Below, in pieces: positions 27,253 through 37,562 of a stretch of 64,000 bases of DNA. The DNA is from Nostoc indistinguendum CM1-VF10. GTDB lineage: Bacteria; Cyanobacteriota; Cyanobacteriia; Cyanobacteriales; Nostocaceae. A model generated the notes under the pieces. That model did no database searches. It saw only the letters and a program-made list of their open reading frames with translations, and had not been told where the DNA came from. Location: contig JAHHHS010000018.1 of NCBI GenBank assembly GCA_019359215.1, forward strand, positions 1 through 64,000, in the 5' to 3' direction. How positions within the stretch are numbered: position 1 is the first letter of the stretch; each line of letters opens with the position of its first letter. Position numbers and translations under genes: made by a program.

Positions 27253-28158
27253 TCACGAATTTGTGCAACTTATAAACTCATTTATCCGATGCCAAACCTT
27301 CTCTAATAAATTAGGATCATCTGAATCAAACCATTCAATTTTTGGATAGCCTCGAAACCAAGTACGTTGTCGCTTGGCAAATTGTCGCGTATGCAAAATT
27401 GTTAATTCTTTCGCTTCATCTAAGGAAATATCCCCAGCCAAATATTGTTTAATTTCTTGATATCCCAAAGTATTCAACAAAGACAAATCAGCGCCATATT
27501 TTTGACAAAGATACTCCACCTCAGCAACCAAACCATTTGCTATCATTTGCTCAGTACGCTGTTGAATACGAGCAAGCAACTTTTCGACATCGCAATCTAA
27601 ACCAATTTGCAAAATCGGATAATTGGGCGGATTCTCCCCTTGTTGTTCTGAAATCGAATATCCAGTAACATAATATACTTCTAATGCTCTTAAAGTTCGT
27701 ACTAAATCATTGCCATGAATTTTTTGTGCTGCAACGTGGTCAACTTGTTGTAACATGGCGTAGAGTTGTGGTTGACCAAGAGATTCAAGTTGCGATCGCA
27801 ATTCAATTTGTGGTGCAACTCTCGGAATTTTCATCCCTTGGACAATAGAACGTATATATAAACCAGTACCACCAACTAGAAACAGTGGTGTAACACCAAC
27901 AGAAGCAATTAAGGCTTGTGTTTGCTCCTGATAGTCTGCTACTGTCATCGTGTCTGTTGGATCGCAGATATCTATTAAATAGTGCGGCACCAATTTTTGA
28001 TCAGCTACAGTTGGTTTAGCTGTCCCAATATCAAACTCACGGTAAACTTGACGAGAATCAGCACTGAGAATTACAGAACCCAACCGCATCGCCAAAGCCA
28101 AAGCTAAACCAGATTTACCCGTTGCCGTCGCTCCACAAATCACAATTAATTTAGTCAT
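27253..28158 (-). CDS. miaA: tRNA dimethylallyltransferase MiaA
   Basis: A 301-residue enzyme that adds the isopentenyl group to A37 of tRNAs reading UNN codons. The N-terminus carries the P-loop VICGATATGKSGLA, then ILSADSRQVYREFDIGTAKP, PHYLIDICDPTDTMTVADYQ, LVGGTGLYIRSIVQG and the tRNA-binding TRQFAKRQRTWFRGYP near the C-terminus. Length and motifs are standard. It converges on the Uma2 gene (55 bp gap) and is divergent from gyrB across a pyrimidine-rich repeat. Confidence 0.95.
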   Translation of the reverse strand: MTKLIVICGATATGKSGLALALAMRLGSVILSADSRQVYREFDIGTAKPTVADQKLVPHYLIDICDPTDTMTVADYQEQTQALIASVGVTPLFLVGGTGLYIRSIVQGMKIPRVAPQIELRSQLESLGQPQLYAMLQQVDHVAAQKIHGNDLVRTLRALEVYYVTGYSISEQQGENPPNYPILQIGLDCDVEKLLARIQQRTEQMIANGLVAEVEYLCQKYGADLSLLNTLGYQEIKQYLAGDISLDEAKELTILHTRQFAKRQRTWFRGYPKIEWFDSDDPNLLEKVWHRINEFISCTNS

Positions 28159-28188
28159 CAGTCATTTGTCATTAGTTATTAAGCTATT

Positions 28189-28230
28189 CTCCCCCTGCCT
28201 CCCCTGCTCCCCCTGCTCCCCGTGCTTCTC
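28189..28230 (-). repeat. Purine-rich (minus strand) low-complexity repeat
   Basis: The plus strand reads CTCCCCCTGCCTCCCCTGCT and continues as CCCCCTGCTCCCCGTGC, the reverse of the GGGGAGCAGGGGGAG repeat seen in several spacers of this window. It lies in the promoter region between divergent miaA and gyrB. Confidence 0.7.
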
Positions 28231-28373
28231 TTCGACGGTAGTGCAACCCCAGCATAAACTTCTCTAGAAAATGCCCTACAGACGCCAGCAAGGCTTTTGT
28301 GTTACAATTTTGGAGTGTTTTTACTTTTATTTGCCTTTAGGCGATTTCAACCCCACGCATCAGGAGAGTTTAC

Positions 28374-30311
28374 ATGACGAGCAGTTACAGTGCCGATCAG
28401 ATTCAAGTTCTGGAAGGTCTGGAAGCCGTCCGCAAAAGACCAGGAATGTACATAGGTACCACTGGGCCGCGAGGACTCCACCATTTAGTTTACGAGGTGG
28501 TGGACAATTCAATTGATGAGGCTTTGGCGGGTCATTGCACTCATATAGAGGTGGATATCAACGCTGATGGTTCAGTGACTGTAACAGATGATGGTCGCGG
28601 TATTCCCGTCGATACTCACTCACGTACCGGAAAATCGGCTTTGGAAACCGTAATGACGGTACTACACGCCGGTGGTAAGTTTGGCGGCGGTGGTTACAAA
28701 GTTTCTGGAGGATTGCACGGGGTTGGTATTTCTGTTGTTAATGCCCTGTCTGAGGTTGTAGAAGTTACAGTTTGGCGAGATAAAAAAGTTTATCTCCAAC
28801 GCTATGAACGCGGTATTCCAGTTAGTGAACTGCAAGTAAAGCCTTACAAAGAAGCTAGAACTGGAACTTCTGTCACCTTTAAGCCAGATACTCAAATCTT
28901 TACAACTAGCATTGAGTTTGATTACATCACTTTATCAGGTCGCCTACGAGAATTGGCGTATCTGAATGCAGGTGTCAAAATTACGTTTACTGACCACCGT
29001 TTAGAACTACTAAAAAGCGATACACCGAAAGTAGAATCCTACAATTACAAGGGTGGTATTAAAGAATATATCGCTTACATGAACCGCGAGAAGCAGCCAC
29101 TGCATGAAGAAATTATTTATGTGCAGGGGGAACGCAACAACGTACAAGTGGAAGTTTCTTTGCAATGGTGTACTGATGCTTATACGGATAATGTTCTAGG
29201 TTTTGCTAACAATATTCGCACCGTGGATGGTGGTACGCACTTAGAAGGGTTGAAGGCGGTTTTGACTCGGACATTAAATGCGATCGCTCGCAAGCGCAAT
29301 AAAATTAAAGAGAATGAACCTAACCTCAGTGGCGAACATGTCCGCGAAGGTTTGACTGCGGTAATTTCCGTTAAAGTCCCAGATCCAGAATTTGAAGGAC
29401 AAACCAAAACCAAACTCGGTAACACTGAAGTTCGAGGGATTGTTGATTCTTTGGTAGGAGAAGTCCTGACTGAGTACCTAGAATTTCACCCTGCGATCGC
29501 AGATTCAATTTTAGATAAAGCTATCCAAGCTTTCAAAGCCGCAGAAGCAGCCCGTCATGCGCGGGAATTAGTTCGGCGCAAATCCGTACTAGAATCTTCG
29601 CCATTACCTGGTAAATTGGCAGATTGCAGTTCTCGTGATCCCAGCGAATCTGAGATATTCATTGTGGAAGGGGACTCAGCCGGTGGGAGTGCCAAACAAG
29701 GACGCGATCGCCGCACTCAAGCTATCTTGCCTCTACGTGGTAAAATTCTCAACATCGAAAAAACCGACGATGCCAAAATTTATAAAAATAACGAAGTTCA
29801 ATCGTTAATTACAGCACTCGGTTTAGGTGTCAAAGGTGATGAATTCGATTCCACCCAATTGCGTTATCACCGCATAGTCATTATGACCGATGCTGACGTA
29901 GATGGGGCGCACATTCGGACTTTGTTGTTAACATTCTTCTATCGATATCAACGAGCGCTGATCGAACAAGGCTTTATTTATATTGCTTGTCCCCCACTGT
30001 TTAAAGTAGAACGGGGACGTAATCATGAGTACTGCTATAGCGATCGCGAAAAAGATCAAGCAATTGCTAAATTCCCTGCTAACGCTAACTACACCATCCA
30101 ACGCTTCAAAGGTTTGGGTGAAATGATGCCACAACAGCTCTGGGACACCACAATGAACCCAGAAACTCGCAAAATGAAGCAAGTCGAAATTGAGGACGCT
30201 GCTGAAGCCGATCGCATCTTCACAATTTTAATGGGCGATCGCGTCGCTCCCAGACGAGAATTCATCGAAACCTATGGTTCTAAACTCAACTTCACCGATT
30301 TAGATATCTAA
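28374..30311 (+). CDS. gyrB: DNA gyrase subunit B
   Basis: A 645-residue GyrB, the ATPase and Toprim subunit of DNA gyrase. Visible motifs: [60 protein letters not shown] with the ATP-binding lid, [20 protein letters not shown] in the Toprim domain, [19 protein letters not shown] and the final [21 protein letters not shown]. It is compact and lacks the insertion found in E. coli. AGGAGAG precedes the ATG at 28374 by 6 bases. A good terminator follows at 30351-30387. GyrA-type subunit lies about 4 kb away on the other strand. Confidence 0.96.
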   Translation: MTSSYSADQIQVLEGLEAVRKRPGMYIGTTGPRGLHHLVYEVVDNSIDEALAGHCTHIEVDINADGSVTVTDDGRGIPVDTHSRTGKSALETVMTVLHAGGKFGGGGYKVSGGLHGVGISVVNALSEVVEVTVWRDKKVYLQRYERGIPVSELQVKPYKEARTGTSVTFKPDTQIFTTSIEFDYITLSGRLRELAYLNAGVKITFTDHRLELLKSDTPKVESYNYKGGIKEYIAYMNREKQPLHEEIIYVQGERNNVQVEVSLQWCTDAYTDNVLGFANNIRTVDGGTHLEGLKAVLTRTLNAIARKRNKIKENEPNLSGEHVREGLTAVISVKVPDPEFEGQTKTKLGNTEVRGIVDSLVGEVLTEYLEFHPAIADSILDKAIQAFKAAEAARHARELVRRKSVLESSPLPGKLADCSSRDPSESEIFIVEGDSAGGSAKQGRDRRTQAILPLRGKILNIEKTDDAKIYKNNEVQSLITALGLGVKGDEFDSTQLRYHRIVIMTDADVDGAHIRTLLLTFFYRYQRALIEQGFIYIACPPLFKVERGRNHEYCYSDREKDQAIAKFPANANYTIQRFKGLGEMMPQQLWDTTMNPETRKMKQVEIEDAAEADRIFTILMGDRVAPRREFIETYGSKLNFTDLDI

Positions 30312-30350
30312 TATCAATTCTCTGGCACGACTTCAATAATTTCTGACATT

Positions 30351-30387
30351 GGTAATGAGTGATACGTTTTCACCCATTACCTTTTTT
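30351..30387 (+). terminator. Rho-independent terminator of gyrB
   Basis: GGTAATG-A-GTGA and TCAC-C-CATTACC pair into an 11-bp stem with one symmetric mismatch, followed directly by six T residues (30382-30387). It begins 40 bases after the gyrB stop. Confidence 0.85.
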
Positions 30388-30562
30388 ATATCCAAAATTA
30401 CTATAAAAAGTACTTCTTTTGGCTGATTACAAATTAGGTAATATATCAGTAAGTTGTATTGACATTTTTAATACTACAAACTATTTCGTTAGATGAGTGA
30501 CTATATTCATAAATTCATTAAGTATTATTAATACCCTATTTAACTGGATTCTACACAAAGCG

Positions 30563-31168
30563 ATGAAAGCGAGCAAAGGCATAGTAAAAAAAGCATTGTT
30601 CAATATTATTGGCATAAGTAGCTTGGTTGCTCTACCTGCCTGCGCCCAGCATGTTGAAACTCCTACCGCAACTGTCCCTCCCGTCACGCCAACTCCTACC
30701 ATTGCAACCCAAAATTTAGCAGAACTGGCAAAGTCCGCAGCTAGTCAAGGACAGTTTAAAACTCTTATCCAAGCAGTGCAAGCTGCCGACTTAAGTGAAC
30801 AATTGGCTGCACCTGGTCCTTACACAGTATTTGCTCCTACTGACGCCGCTTTCTCTGCTTTACCAAAAGGTGCTTTAGACCAACTCTTACAGCCAGCAAA
30901 TAAACAACAATTAGTCAGCCTTTTAGCCTACCACACTATACCTGGGGGAATTACCTCCCAGCAATTGACATCTGGACAAGTTAAAACAGTTGAGGGTAGT
31001 CCTGTTCAAATCACGGTTGATCGTGCCAGCAACTCAATCACAGTCAACAACGTTAAAGTGACTCAGCCAGACATTCCAGCTAGCAACGGCATCGTTCATA
31101 TAGTTGATCAAGTACTTCTGCCACCTAATTTTCCCACAAATCTAAACAATACTCCAACGCCACGTTAG
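30563..31168 (+). CDS. Fasciclin-domain lipoprotein
   Basis: A 201-residue exported protein. The N-terminus is a signal peptide ending SLVALPAC, a plausible lipobox with Cys as lipidation site. A Pro/Thr-rich linker (PTATVPPVTPTPT) leads to one fasciclin (FAS1) domain: FKTLIQAVQAADLSEQL, GPYTVFAPTDAAFSALP, LLAYHTIPGGITSQQL and the terminal NGIVHIVDQVLLPP. FAS1 proteins take part in adhesion and extracellular matrix contacts. The ATG at 30563 places the basic residues and hydrophobic core correctly; an upstream start at 30497 would prevent signal function. It stands alone, followed by a long non-coding region. Confidence 0.88.
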   Translation: MKASKGIVKKALFNIIGISSLVALPACAQHVETPTATVPPVTPTPTIATQNLAELAKSAASQGQFKTLIQAVQAADLSEQLAAPGPYTVFAPTDAAFSALPKGALDQLLQPANKQQLVSLLAYHTIPGGITSQQLTSGQVKTVEGSPVQITVDRASNSITVNNVKVTQPDIPASNGIVHIVDQVLLPPNFPTNLNNTPTPR

Positions 31169-32686
31169 TTCAGCAAGGCTCATAAGGGGTACGTTTGAAA
31201 ACCACCCAGGCTCTGAAATAGGCGCTAACAATCAATTCAAAAATTAGGTTGGCTTACTAGACAAGTGTAGTTTAATACTACATAAATACAAAATTTATCA
31301 ATTTTTCAGTTAGTGAATATTCATATAATTTGCTTATTGTCAATATTTTACAAAAATTCAATCTTATAGTGTTAGCTAAACTACCAACTTTATTGGAAAT
31401 TTAGTTAAGATTATAATTTTTGCACTGACTGGCTGATTCATTTCAACAGCCAGCTAGAAACACATTTGTTATGCTTTAAGAAAATAACTGAATCTCATCT
31501 ATCAGGCAGCAATTAATAAGTATTTCAAGGATTTCTCATAATTAAGATGACTGAAGATTACCGAAACAAAAGTATTGATTTTTACAAAAATATTACGCAT
31601 ATGAAGCTTGTAACCAAATCATCAGGCAACCTTTTGGGTTCTCTTGGTTCGAGCTAATGCCTACTGGAAGCAGGCACCATCTGGCAGTAAACTTGTTAAT
31701 ATCTTCATGTACTGCCGTCGCGATCGCTATTGTATCGGATGTATCTAATGAACTTTTGCCTTAAATAGGACTATATTTACGAGTTCGCAGGACAAATCAT
31801 TTTTGAATTGATTAAAATATCCTTGTATACAATAAGAAAAGTTTGTCAAGTTTCATAGGGCTGAAATCGCCACAGTGCGCTAACGTGTGAATAAGACCAA
31901 ATTAGTTAAACCTAAATTGATCTGCTATCAGGTCGATTCTGCTACAGCCTCAACTCCTCAGTTAAGCTAATTAGTACGCAGAAGGTTAACTGCTTTAAGG
32001 CAAGCACCATCACCCTTGTTGTATTTACCCAAGGTCAAAACCCGCTTTAGTCTAAGGAATGCGTAATTTGTGAAGGAAATGTAAAATGGGTAGATTGAGA
32101 CTTATCATCTGAGTTAGCATATAATTCACTCTTTCTAAGTAATTAATGTTGTGTAAAATACATGAAATTCGCCAAAAGCAAAGGTACTTACTTTGTAATG
32201 TAATAAGAGGGTCACTGCAATTCCGAAAGGTAGAGAAAAATTTGAGGGTATAACTCCCGTTTTTAATGTCTTTTTGGTAAAGGTGACTAATAATTGCTTT
32301 AGGAGTTCATGATTAATACACAAAAAGAGTGCAATTTCTGTGAAACAGGCTACAATCGGAAGAGTCTTTATAGGAAAATCTGCCAACAGTCTGAATTCAT
32401 TAATATAGAGTGGCAAATTTTTTGATAAAGGCAAGTATTTTTGTTGACCAGTTAGTTGAAAGCAGTGTGTGATAGCAACACACATAACATTTACTAAGAT
32501 GAGTAAGTCACTTTTAGTAATCGCTTAAACTAAAGTAAAAAACCTCCAACCGGAGGTGTAAAACGTCCGAAAATATCTCTGGCAAATCTGCCAAAAAGCT
32601 TATTTTCGGTTGACAAATAGCTCGTTTAAAAGAGCAGTAAACACATCTTGAGTAATTGATTCTGCAAGGAGCATGAGGAACGCGGC
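31169..32686. other. Long intergenic region upstream of sigA
   Basis: About 1.5 kb without a convincing gene. A 116-codon frame at 32135-32485 (minus) has a biased, non-family sequence and is not called. The region ends in structured DNA just before sigA (listed separately). Major sigma factor genes in Nostocales have several promoters and long leaders, which would account for part of this stretch. Confidence 0.5.
32542..32609 (+). promoter_or_regulatory. Nested stem-loops in the sigA leader region
   Basis: Three inverted repeats follow each other. ACCTCC-AACC-GGAGGT lies at 32542-32557. CCGAAAATA (32567-32575) pairs with TATTTTCGG (32601-32609). Inside the latter, GGCA-AATC-TGCC (32581-32592) forms a small hairpin. 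The set lies 80-145 bases before the sigA ATG, with TTGACA at 32610-32615 directly after. Together they could form an attenuator or a stable 5' leader. Confidence 0.45.
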
Positions 32687-33856
32687 ATGAACCAGGCTAA
32701 CAACGTACTCGAAAGCATATATCAGCCTGACCTAGAAATAATAAATCAGCCTGAGCTCGAGTTAGAAGAACTCTTAATAGACGATGAAGAGGACTTGCTG
32801 ATCATCGATGAAGGTGACGAGGAATTTTTAGAGCCTCAGTCTGATGAGGACGACGCAAAGTCTGGAAAAGCCGCTAAATCGCGTCGTCGGACACAAAGCA
32901 AGAAAAAGCACTACACTGAAGATTCAATTCGGCTTTACTTGCAAGAAATCGGTAGAATTCGGCTGTTGCGGGCAGACGAAGAAATTGAATTGGCGCGGAA
33001 AATCGCCGATTTGCTGGAATTAGAGAGAGTACGCGAAAGACTCTCAGAACAGTTAGATCGCGATCCTCGAGATAGTGAATGGGCAGAAGCAGTACAACTG
33101 CCACTACCAGCCTTTCGTTATCGCCTCCATGTCGGTCGCAGGGCGAAAGACAAGATGGTGCAATCTAACCTCCGTCTTGTGGTTTCAATTGCTAAGAAAT
33201 ACATGAATCGTGGTTTGTCGTTCCAAGACTTAATTCAGGAAGGCAGTCTCGGTTTGATTCGTGCCGCTGAAAAGTTTGACCACGAAAAAGGTTATAAGTT
33301 TTCTACATACGCTACATGGTGGATTCGTCAAGCAATTACCCGCGCGATCGCAGATCAATCCCGCACAATTCGCCTTCCAGTTCATCTTTACGAAACCATA
33401 TCTCGGATTAAGAAAACTACCAAGTTACTGTCTCAAGAAATGGGTCGCAAACCCACTGAAGAAGAAATCGCTACCCGCATGGAAATGACCATTGAGAAGT
33501 TACGGTTCATTGCTAAATCTGCCCAGTTGCCAATTTCATTAGAAACGCCTATTGGTAAAGAAGAAGATTCTCGATTAGGCGATTTTATTGAATCCGATGG
33601 TGAGACACCAGAAGACCAAGTTTCCAAAAATCTTCTGCGCGAAGACCTTGAAAAAGTCCTCGATAGTCTTAGTCCTCGTGAACGCGATGTCCTCAGACTA
33701 CGTTACGGCTTGGATGATGGTCGGATGAAGACCCTTGAGGAAATCGGACAGATTTTTAACGTCACCCGCGAACGGATTCGTCAAATTGAAGCGAAAGCGC
33801 TCCGCAAATTACGCCATCCAAATCGCAACAGCGTTCTCAAGGAATATATTCGGTAG
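32687..33856 (+). CDS. sigA: Principal RNA polymerase sigma factor SigA (group 1 sigma-70)
   Basis: A 389-residue primary sigma factor. The acidic N-terminus ([20 protein letters not shown]) is followed by region 1.2 ([16 protein letters not shown]), regions 2.1-2.4 ([53 protein letters not shown]), region 3 ([19 protein letters not shown]) and region 4.2 ([20 protein letters not shown]). It recognises -10 and -35 elements of housekeeping promoters. The short N-terminus with an acidic region rather than the long E. coli region 1.1 is the cyanobacterial form. A bidirectional terminator lies 85 bases downstream. Confidence 0.96.
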   Translation: MNQANNVLESIYQPDLEIINQPELELEELLIDDEEDLLIIDEGDEEFLEPQSDEDDAKSGKAAKSRRRTQSKKKHYTEDSIRLYLQEIGRIRLLRADEEIELARKIADLLELERVRERLSEQLDRDPRDSEWAEAVQLPLPAFRYRLHVGRRAKDKMVQSNLRLVVSIAKKYMNRGLSFQDLIQEGSLGLIRAAEKFDHEKGYKFSTYATWWIRQAITRAIADQSRTIRLPVHLYETISRIKKTTKLLSQEMGRKPTEEEIATRMEMTIEKLRFIAKSAQLPISLETPIGKEEDSRLGDFIESDGETPEDQVSKNLLREDLEKVLDSLSPRERDVLRLRYGLDDGRMKTLEEIGQIFNVTRERIRQIEAKALRKLRHPNRNSVLKEYIR

Positions 33857-33940
33857 TCATTGTCATTCATTGGTCATTAGTCATTGGTCATTAGTAAATA
33901 AACAAAGGACAAATGACAACTGACTAATTAATAAACAAAT

Positions 33941-33978
33941 AAAAAACCTGGTAGTGAATTAGCACTCCAGGTTTTTTT
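33941..33978. terminator. Bidirectional terminator between sigA and the Hlip gene
   Basis: AAAAAACCTGG (33941-33951) pairs with CCAGGTTTTTTT (33967-33978) over a 15-base loop. The A run on one side and T run on the other make it effective for both convergent genes. Confidence 0.88.
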
Positions 33979-34006
33979 ATTTATAGGTCATCTTAAATAT
34001 TAAAAC

Positions 34007-34192
34007 TTATAGGATGCCCCAAAAATGTAGGAAGCCTTGACCAGAAAAAAGCTCAACTAAAACGGCTGCTGAAAAGCCGATCATTGCCAAGCGACCGTTC
34101 CAAATTTCTGCTTGTGGAGTAAAGCCCCAGCGCCAAGCGTTGCGATCTTCAATTACAGGAGTGGTTACTTTTGTTGTACTTGCATTTGTCAT
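34007..34192 (-). CDS. High-light-inducible protein (Hlip / single-helix CAB-like)
   Basis: A 61-residue protein. One transmembrane helix carries the chlorophyll-binding motif [21 protein letters not shown], with the Glu-Asn-Arg set of the LHC superfamily, preceded by [11 protein letters not shown]. Hlips bind chlorophyll and carotenoid in the thylakoid membrane, protect photosystem II assembly intermediates and are induced by light stress. The C-terminus FLHFWGIL is family-typical. A plausible promoter (34242-34269) and an AT-rich TTTACATA half-site are seen upstream. Confidence 0.93.
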   Translation of the reverse strand: MTNASTTKVTTPVIEDRNAWRWGFTPQAEIWNGRLAMIGFSAAVLVELFSGQGFLHFWGIL

Positions 34193-34241
34193 GGTTCTGA
34201 CTCCAAACTTAATTTTTAAGGTTTATTGCCTTATGTAAACT

Positions 34242-34269
34242 AATATAACAAATATTTTTATAAAAGCAA
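34242..34269 (-). promoter_or_regulatory. Candidate promoter of the Hlip gene
   Basis: On the minus strand TTGCTT (34264-34269) and TATATT (34242-34247) are 16 bases apart. Just downstream (34232-34240) lies TTTACATAA, resembling one half of the HLR1 element bound by RpaB in high-light genes; the second half is not convincing. Confidence 0.3.
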
Positions 34270-34336
34270 CATTTTTTATACTTTTGTTGCCATAGGTTGA
34301 CATAAACAGCAATAGCTATTTATACAAATTAAAACA

Positions 34337-34672
34337 TCAGCCTTCAGTGAGATTTACTGAGATAAAAGAAGTGTTACTCAAACTTTTAGCCTTCATAATG
34401 TAGGCTTCTGAGCCTGAAAGATTACCGTTGTAGGGGGGTCGTTGAAAAAATACTAAGCCGCTAGTGGCAACAATTTGACTATCCACTTCTGCTACCCAAG
34501 CTAAAAACTCATTCTGCGGCATTTTTTCAGCAAAATACTTTCGAGTTGCTTGTGCTAGGTTTGCGGTGTCAGAGTCACCTTTAATATCGCCAGCCTCCCG
34601 TAGGAGTTCGAGACGCAATTGGATTAGCGCCTCTAAATCCTGCAAGTTGGCTTGTCGCAAGTTGAACATCAC
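34337..34672 (-). pseudogene. Truncated GNAT family acetyltransferase
   Basis: The 111-residue frame starts like an ordinary GNAT protein (FNLRQANLQDLEALIQLRLEL, then FLAWVAEVDSQIVATSGLVFF, RPPYNGNLSGSEAYIM). Family members continue here with a strand such as YTLPEWRGKGIA, the acetyl-CoA pyrophosphate loop. Instead the sequence runs into KAKSLSNTSFISVNLTEG and stops. The acetyl-CoA-binding half is missing and no continuation was found in other frames downstream, so a deletion is likely. It lies 6 bases beyond the end of the gyrA-type gene on the same strand. Confidence 0.7.
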
Positions 34673-34678
34673 CCTAAT

Positions 34679-37240
34679 TTACGATCGCACTTCAGCGACG
34701 GTGATGATTTTTTCATCACGGTTGAGTTGGATGATACTTTCACCTTTGACATCTCTGCCCAATATTGGCACTGTTTCCACAGGTATCCGCACCACACGCT
34801 CTTTATTCGTCACTAAAGCTACCTCGCCAGATGCGTTGGCGTAGCCCGCCGTACCACTTCGTGGAAGCAAGCTACGCGTAGCGTCTCGTAGAGAAGGCAT
34901 CGCTATAACCATACCAGCTAAATTGTCAGTTTTGCTGGCAAATTTCAGTGCTTGCGTGCCTAAATCGCCGCGATTAGCTGCTCTTAGCTGACTCGCAGGC
35001 ATTCGCTTGGCATATCCTTCTTGAGTAACTAGCAGTAGCTGGTCATCTTTACCGACAGTGACACAGCCAACCATTTGCTGATTTTTCAATAACCGAAATG
35101 CTTGTAAACCCATCGCTGTGCGTCCCATGATCGGTAATTGTTCATCATTGGCTGCAAAGCGCAACACTCGCCCACCGGAACTAGCTAAAATCAGATGCGC
35201 TCCTGGAGCGGTGAATTGGGTAAATGACAATTCATCATCGTCTTTGAGCTTCAAAATCGTGATTCCGCGCCGAGTCAAGTTAGTAAATTCTCCCAGAGAC
35301 AGCCGCTTAATTCGTCCCTGTTTTGTTAAAAGAATCATCTGCTGAGTTTCAAGATTTTCCGGCAGTAAAAAGCGGCTAACTACTGCTTCTTGAGCACCTT
35401 GAGCAGTACTACTGAGCATAGTAATCAAAGGTTTCCCTCGTGGAGAACGCCCAGTAGTTAGGGGAATTTCTCCCACATTCACAGGATAGACTTTACCGCT
35501 AGCGCTTAGTACTAACAAGTCTTTCTCTGTGTCAGTCAACACAGTTTGGATAATGAAGTCATTATCATGCAAACCATTTTCAACTTTTGATTTTTTCCCA
35601 GATGGCTGGGTGCGGCGCACATAACCCCGTTGGGTAAACTCTAAAACCGCTTCCTCTGCCGGTTCAGAAGATTTAAATTCTTCTTCCTCTACTCCTCTAC
35701 TCCTTGTTCCTTTGTCCTCTTGTATTCTTGTGTCGCTGCCGTTAGGCGCTAACTTAGTACGCCGGGGATCGCTGTACTTGCGCTTGAGTGATCGCAAATC
35801 TTTTTTCAGCACCTTCAATAATTCCCGGCGATCATTGAGTAATCGCTCTAATAAAGTAATTTGTTCACTTATCTGCTCAAATTCCTGCTGCAAATTTTGC
35901 TGTTCTAAACTAGTGAGGCGGCGCAACGGCATAGCCAAAATTGCATCTCCTTGTACCTCACTCAAATCTAGTTGGCTACAAAGGTTAATTTTTGCCGTAC
36001 TCCCATCAGGAGCTTGCCGCAAAATTTCAATTACCCGATCCAAATTAGATAGTGCTTTGAGTAAACCTTCCACCAAATGCACACGACTTTGGGCTTTCCC
36101 CAACTCGTAATTGTAGCGACGGTTTAGCGTCTCTTCTCGGAAACTCAAAAACTCCTGCAACAGTTGACGCAAACTTAACTGGCGGGGTTGTCCATTGACT
36201 ATTGCTAGGAGAATCGCCCCAAAAGTCATTTGCAAAGCAGTTTGGTGATATAAATGCTGGAGAACTTCTTGGGGATTAGTATCGCGTTTGAGTTCAATTA
36301 CCACCCGCATCCCTTCGCGATCGCTCTCATCCCGGAGATCAGAAATTCCTTGCAAACGACCTTGATTTACTAAGTCCGCTACCTTCTCAATCCAGGCAGC
36401 CTTATTTACTTGATATGGCAACTCTGTAATGATAATTGCCGTCCGTCGCTTGCTTCCCCTAGCGGCTGGAATTTCCTCCAGAGTCGCGACTCCCCGCAGC
36501 AGAATCCCACCTTTACCTGTGGTGTATGCTTCTCGAATTCCAGTCTCACCAATTATTTCTCCACCAGTGGGAAAGTCTGGCCCTGGAATTAGCTCAAATA
36601 ATTTTTCATCTGGCAAATCTGGGCTGTCGATCAAGGCAATTAACCCATCGACAACTTCCCCCAAGTTGTGGGGTGGTACATTCGTCGCCATTCCCACAGC
36701 AATACCAGAACAGCCATTGAGCAACAGAAATGGCAACTGAGCAGGCAGCACCGTTGGCTCTTGCTGGGAATTATCGAAGTTCCCGACAAATTCCACAGTT
36801 TCTTCGCCAATTTCTGTCAGCATTCCCTCATGGCTGATGGGTGCGAGGCGTGTTTCTGTGTAACGCATCGCTGCTGGCGGGTCATTATCGACGCTGCCAA
36901 AGTTACCGTGTCCTGCTAGTAAAGGATAGCGGCTAGAAAAATCCTGTACTAGCCTCACTAAGGCATCGTAAACTGATTGGTCGCCGTGGGGATGGTATTT
37001 ACCCAACACATCACCCACTACACGGGCACATTTTCGATAGGGTCTATCTGGTACTAAACCGAGTTCGTGCATGGCATATAGAATGCGGCGATGCACTGGT
37101 TTTAAGCCATCACGCACGTCTGGTAGCGCTCGCCCGACAATCACGCTCATGGCATATTCTAGATAAGACCGTTGCATCTCGGTATGCAGGGCTGTTGTAA
37201 TTACCTGTCCCGTTGAGAGAAGGTTTAACTGTTTTGCCAT
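34679..37240 (-). CDS. gyrA: DNA gyrase / topoisomerase IV subunit A (GyrA type)
   Basis: An 853-residue type IIA topoisomerase A subunit. The breakage-reunion domain shows [69 protein letters not shown] with the catalytic Tyr, and [14 protein letters not shown] six-bladed C-terminal domain follows ([21 protein letters not shown]). The exact GyrA-box QRRGGKG is not seen, so a ParC-like paralogue is possible; cyanobacteria often have two such genes. The position equivalent to E. coli Ser83 is Gln. Residues about 782-803 are encoded by an inserted dispersed repeat, and a low-complexity Glu/Arg linker near 510-540 is a second insertion. Confidence 0.9.
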   Translation of the reverse strand: MAKQLNLLSTGQVITTALHTEMQRSYLEYAMSVIVGRALPDVRDGLKPVHRRILYAMHELGLVPDRPYRKCARVVGDVLGKYHPHGDQSVYDALVRLVQDFSSRYPLLAGHGNFGSVDNDPPAAMRYTETRLAPISHEGMLTEIGEETVEFVGNFDNSQQEPTVLPAQLPFLLLNGCSGIAVGMATNVPPHNLGEVVDGLIALIDSPDLPDEKLFELIPGPDFPTGGEIIGETGIREAYTTGKGGILLRGVATLEEIPAARGSKRRTAIIITELPYQVNKAAWIEKVADLVNQGRLQGISDLRDESDREGMRVVIELKRDTNPQEVLQHLYHQTALQMTFGAILLAIVNGQPRQLSLRQLLQEFLSFREETLNRRYNYELGKAQSRVHLVEGLLKALSNLDRVIEILRQAPDGSTAKINLCSQLDLSEVQGDAILAMPLRRLTSLEQQNLQQEFEQISEQITLLERLLNDRRELLKVLKKDLRSLKRKYSDPRRTKLAPNGSDTRIQEDKGTRSRGVEEEEFKSSEPAEEAVLEFTQRGYVRRTQPSGKKSKVENGLHDNDFIIQTVLTDTEKDLLVLSASGKVYPVNVGEIPLTTGRSPRGKPLITMLSSTAQGAQEAVVSRFLLPENLETQQMILLTKQGRIKRLSLGEFTNLTRRGITILKLKDDDELSFTQFTAPGAHLILASSGGRVLRFAANDEQLPIMGRTAMGLQAFRLLKNQQMVGCVTVGKDDQLLLVTQEGYAKRMPASQLRAANRGDLGTQALKFASKTDNLAGMVIAMPSLRDATRSLLPRSGTAGYANASGEVALVTNKERVVRIPVETVPILGRDVKGESIIQLNRDEKIITVAEVRS
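34830..34899 (-). repeat. Small dispersed repeat inside the gyrA-type gene
   Basis: The segment ATGCGTTGGCGTAGCCCGCC, continuing with CGTGGAAGCAAGCTACGCG and GCGTCTCGTAGAGAAGGCAT, is a composite of repeat modules that occur intergenically in Nostoc genomes and, in part, in this window at 46010-46045 and 61895-61925. It keeps the reading frame and is translated as [20 protein letters not shown] near the C-terminus of the topoisomerase. Confidence 0.7.
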
Positions 37241-37562
37241 GAGTTTTTTCCCTGAAATTTAACTACACAAAAGCCGTCGGAACTCAATATTGCAGCAACC
37301 ACAGCATAACGGATGAAATGGGATTCCTAACAAAATATTGATAGTCATAAAAGAAAAAGCAGTAGTATCATCCTTGATGACAGGATGTACATTGACTATT
37401 AAAAAGGAAACAGATAGCAGGTAGCTGTTTTAATCGAATGATATGCTGCACACTTAATTTGTATAGACTCCATAGCCAGGATACTTGCCATGACTGCATT
37501 TTCTCATTTTTAATTTTGAATTGCCTAATCCCCTTACCTCTACCTCTATAACTAAAATTCTC
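37241..37562. other. Spacer between divergent gyrA-type and response regulator genes
   Basis: A 322-bp AT-rich spacer with no ORF or strong hairpin that I can support. It carries the promoters for both divergent genes. Confidence 0.4.

Noticed and set aside
31601..31657. 18-codon frame MKLVTKSSGNLLGSLGSS, possible small peptide
   Set aside because: Too short, no Shine-Dalgarno, and no partner genes for a peptide signal.
32135..32485. 116-codon frame on the minus strand upstream of sigA
   Set aside because: No recognisable motif, biased composition, and overlap with a probable leader region. It looks like chance.
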